Assembly: GCF_000003605.2 (NCBI RefSeq)
Contig: NW_003113980.1
Location: forward strand, 21,845 to 39,071
From: Saccoglossus kowalevskii
Lineage: Eukaryota > Hemichordata > Enteropneusta > Harrimaniidae
Reading direction: 5' to 3'
DNA: 17,227 bases
The position numbers were made by a program, and so were the translations under genes. Under the pieces are notes generated by a model that saw only the letters and a program-made list of their open reading frames with translations, ran no database searches and had not been told where the DNA came from. Shown one piece after another: positions 16,760 through 17,227 of the stretch. Positions within the stretch are counted from its first letter, which is position 1, and each line of letters starts with the position of its first letter.

Positions 16760-17227
16760 TGAACCAGTGATTTATAGTGGTAACCCTAGCTCAAAATATG
16801 GTCCAAGGTTACCGGTAATTCATAATGATCACTCCCAACAGAAGACCCATGATTTATAATGTCACCACACATTGGCATCAGTAATTCACAATGTCCACCC
16901 AGGCAGGCATTAGTGATTGTGATGGCCTCTCTTCTCAGGGCATTAGTAATTTATAATGGGTTTTTCACCAGGGCATTAGTAATTCATTATGTTCACCCAA
17001 CCTCAGGATTAATGATTCATAATGAGCTTCTCACCTGGGCATTAGTGATTCATAATAACCTGCTAACCAGGGCATTAGTGATTCATAATAACCTTCTCAC
17101 CTTGGCATTAGTGATTCATAATGACCTTCTAACCAGGGCATTAGGGATTCATAATAACCTTCTCACCAGGGCATTAATGATTCATAATGACCTTCTCACC
17201 TGGGCATTGGTGATTCATAATGACCTT
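16760..17227. repeat. 33-bp tandem repeat running off the right edge
   Basis: Units of about 33 bp with GGGCATTAGTGATTCATAAT then a GACCTTCTCACC-type spacer. Copies are diverged from 16760 to 16960 and regular from about 17000 to the window end. In minus sense many units contain CAGGTGAGAAGG or TGGTGAGAAGG, a good 5' splice-site match. The array lies in the intron upstream of the FAMeT exon and continues beyond the window. Confidence 0.9.

Overview
The window is eukaryotic genomic DNA, AT-rich and dense in introns, minisatellites and transposon remnants. It most likely comes from a marine invertebrate. A mollusc is my best guess, because of the FAMeT plus C-type-lectin architecture and a mollusc-style hairpin-ended repeat, but the species cannot be named from the sequence. 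There are no bacterial genes, operons or ribosome binding sites.

One gene occupies almost the whole window on the minus strand (transcription runs from position 17227 towards 1). I reconstructed 18 consecutive internal exons between 300 and 16688. All 17 introns between them are GT-AG, every junction is phase-consistent, and together they give 2862 coding bases (about 953 residues) without a stop. The gene is open at both ends: the start codon and signal peptide lie to the right of the window, and the C-terminus (perhaps a membrane anchor) lies to the left. In protein order it encodes a farnesoic-acid-O-methyltransferase-like (FAMeT, Methyltransf_FA) domain and then six C-type lectin-like domains (CTLDs), joined by Pro/Thr-rich linkers. 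It is a large secreted or cell-surface multi-lectin protein of mannose-receptor-like layout. Ca/sugar motifs vary: CTLD1, 3, 4 and 5 have EPN plus WND (mannose-type), CTLD2 has QPD but has lost WND (WYG), and CTLD6 has EPS plus WDD. The N-terminal half of CTLD1 is missing from the visible sequence.

The introns hold the unusual content. At least three contain minisatellites that have amplified an exon/intron boundary of this gene. About 27 copies of a 49-bp unit repeat the end of a CTLD6 exon with its 5' splice site (1003-2393). Ten copies of a 40-bp unit carry the 3' splice site of a CTLD2 exon (12317-12692). A 94-bp unit is related to the donor boundary of the other CTLD2 exon (11160-11660). 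Two further arrays (13980-15115 and 16760-17227) show weaker or only predicted signs of the same origin.

Other intron contents are a LINE 3' tail (1-105), a tRNA-derived SINE-like element (about 3545-3727), an AAAT/AATG microsatellite abutting a splice acceptor (5108-5313), a 65-bp hairpin (5750-5814), a palindromic MITE (6613-6822) with an inverted partial copy (8008-8159) lodged inside a dead LINE reverse-transcriptase tail (7905-8460), a hairpin-ended non-autonomous element (8651-9215), a hAT-like MITE (12862-13045) and a 76-bp repeat (13412-13600).
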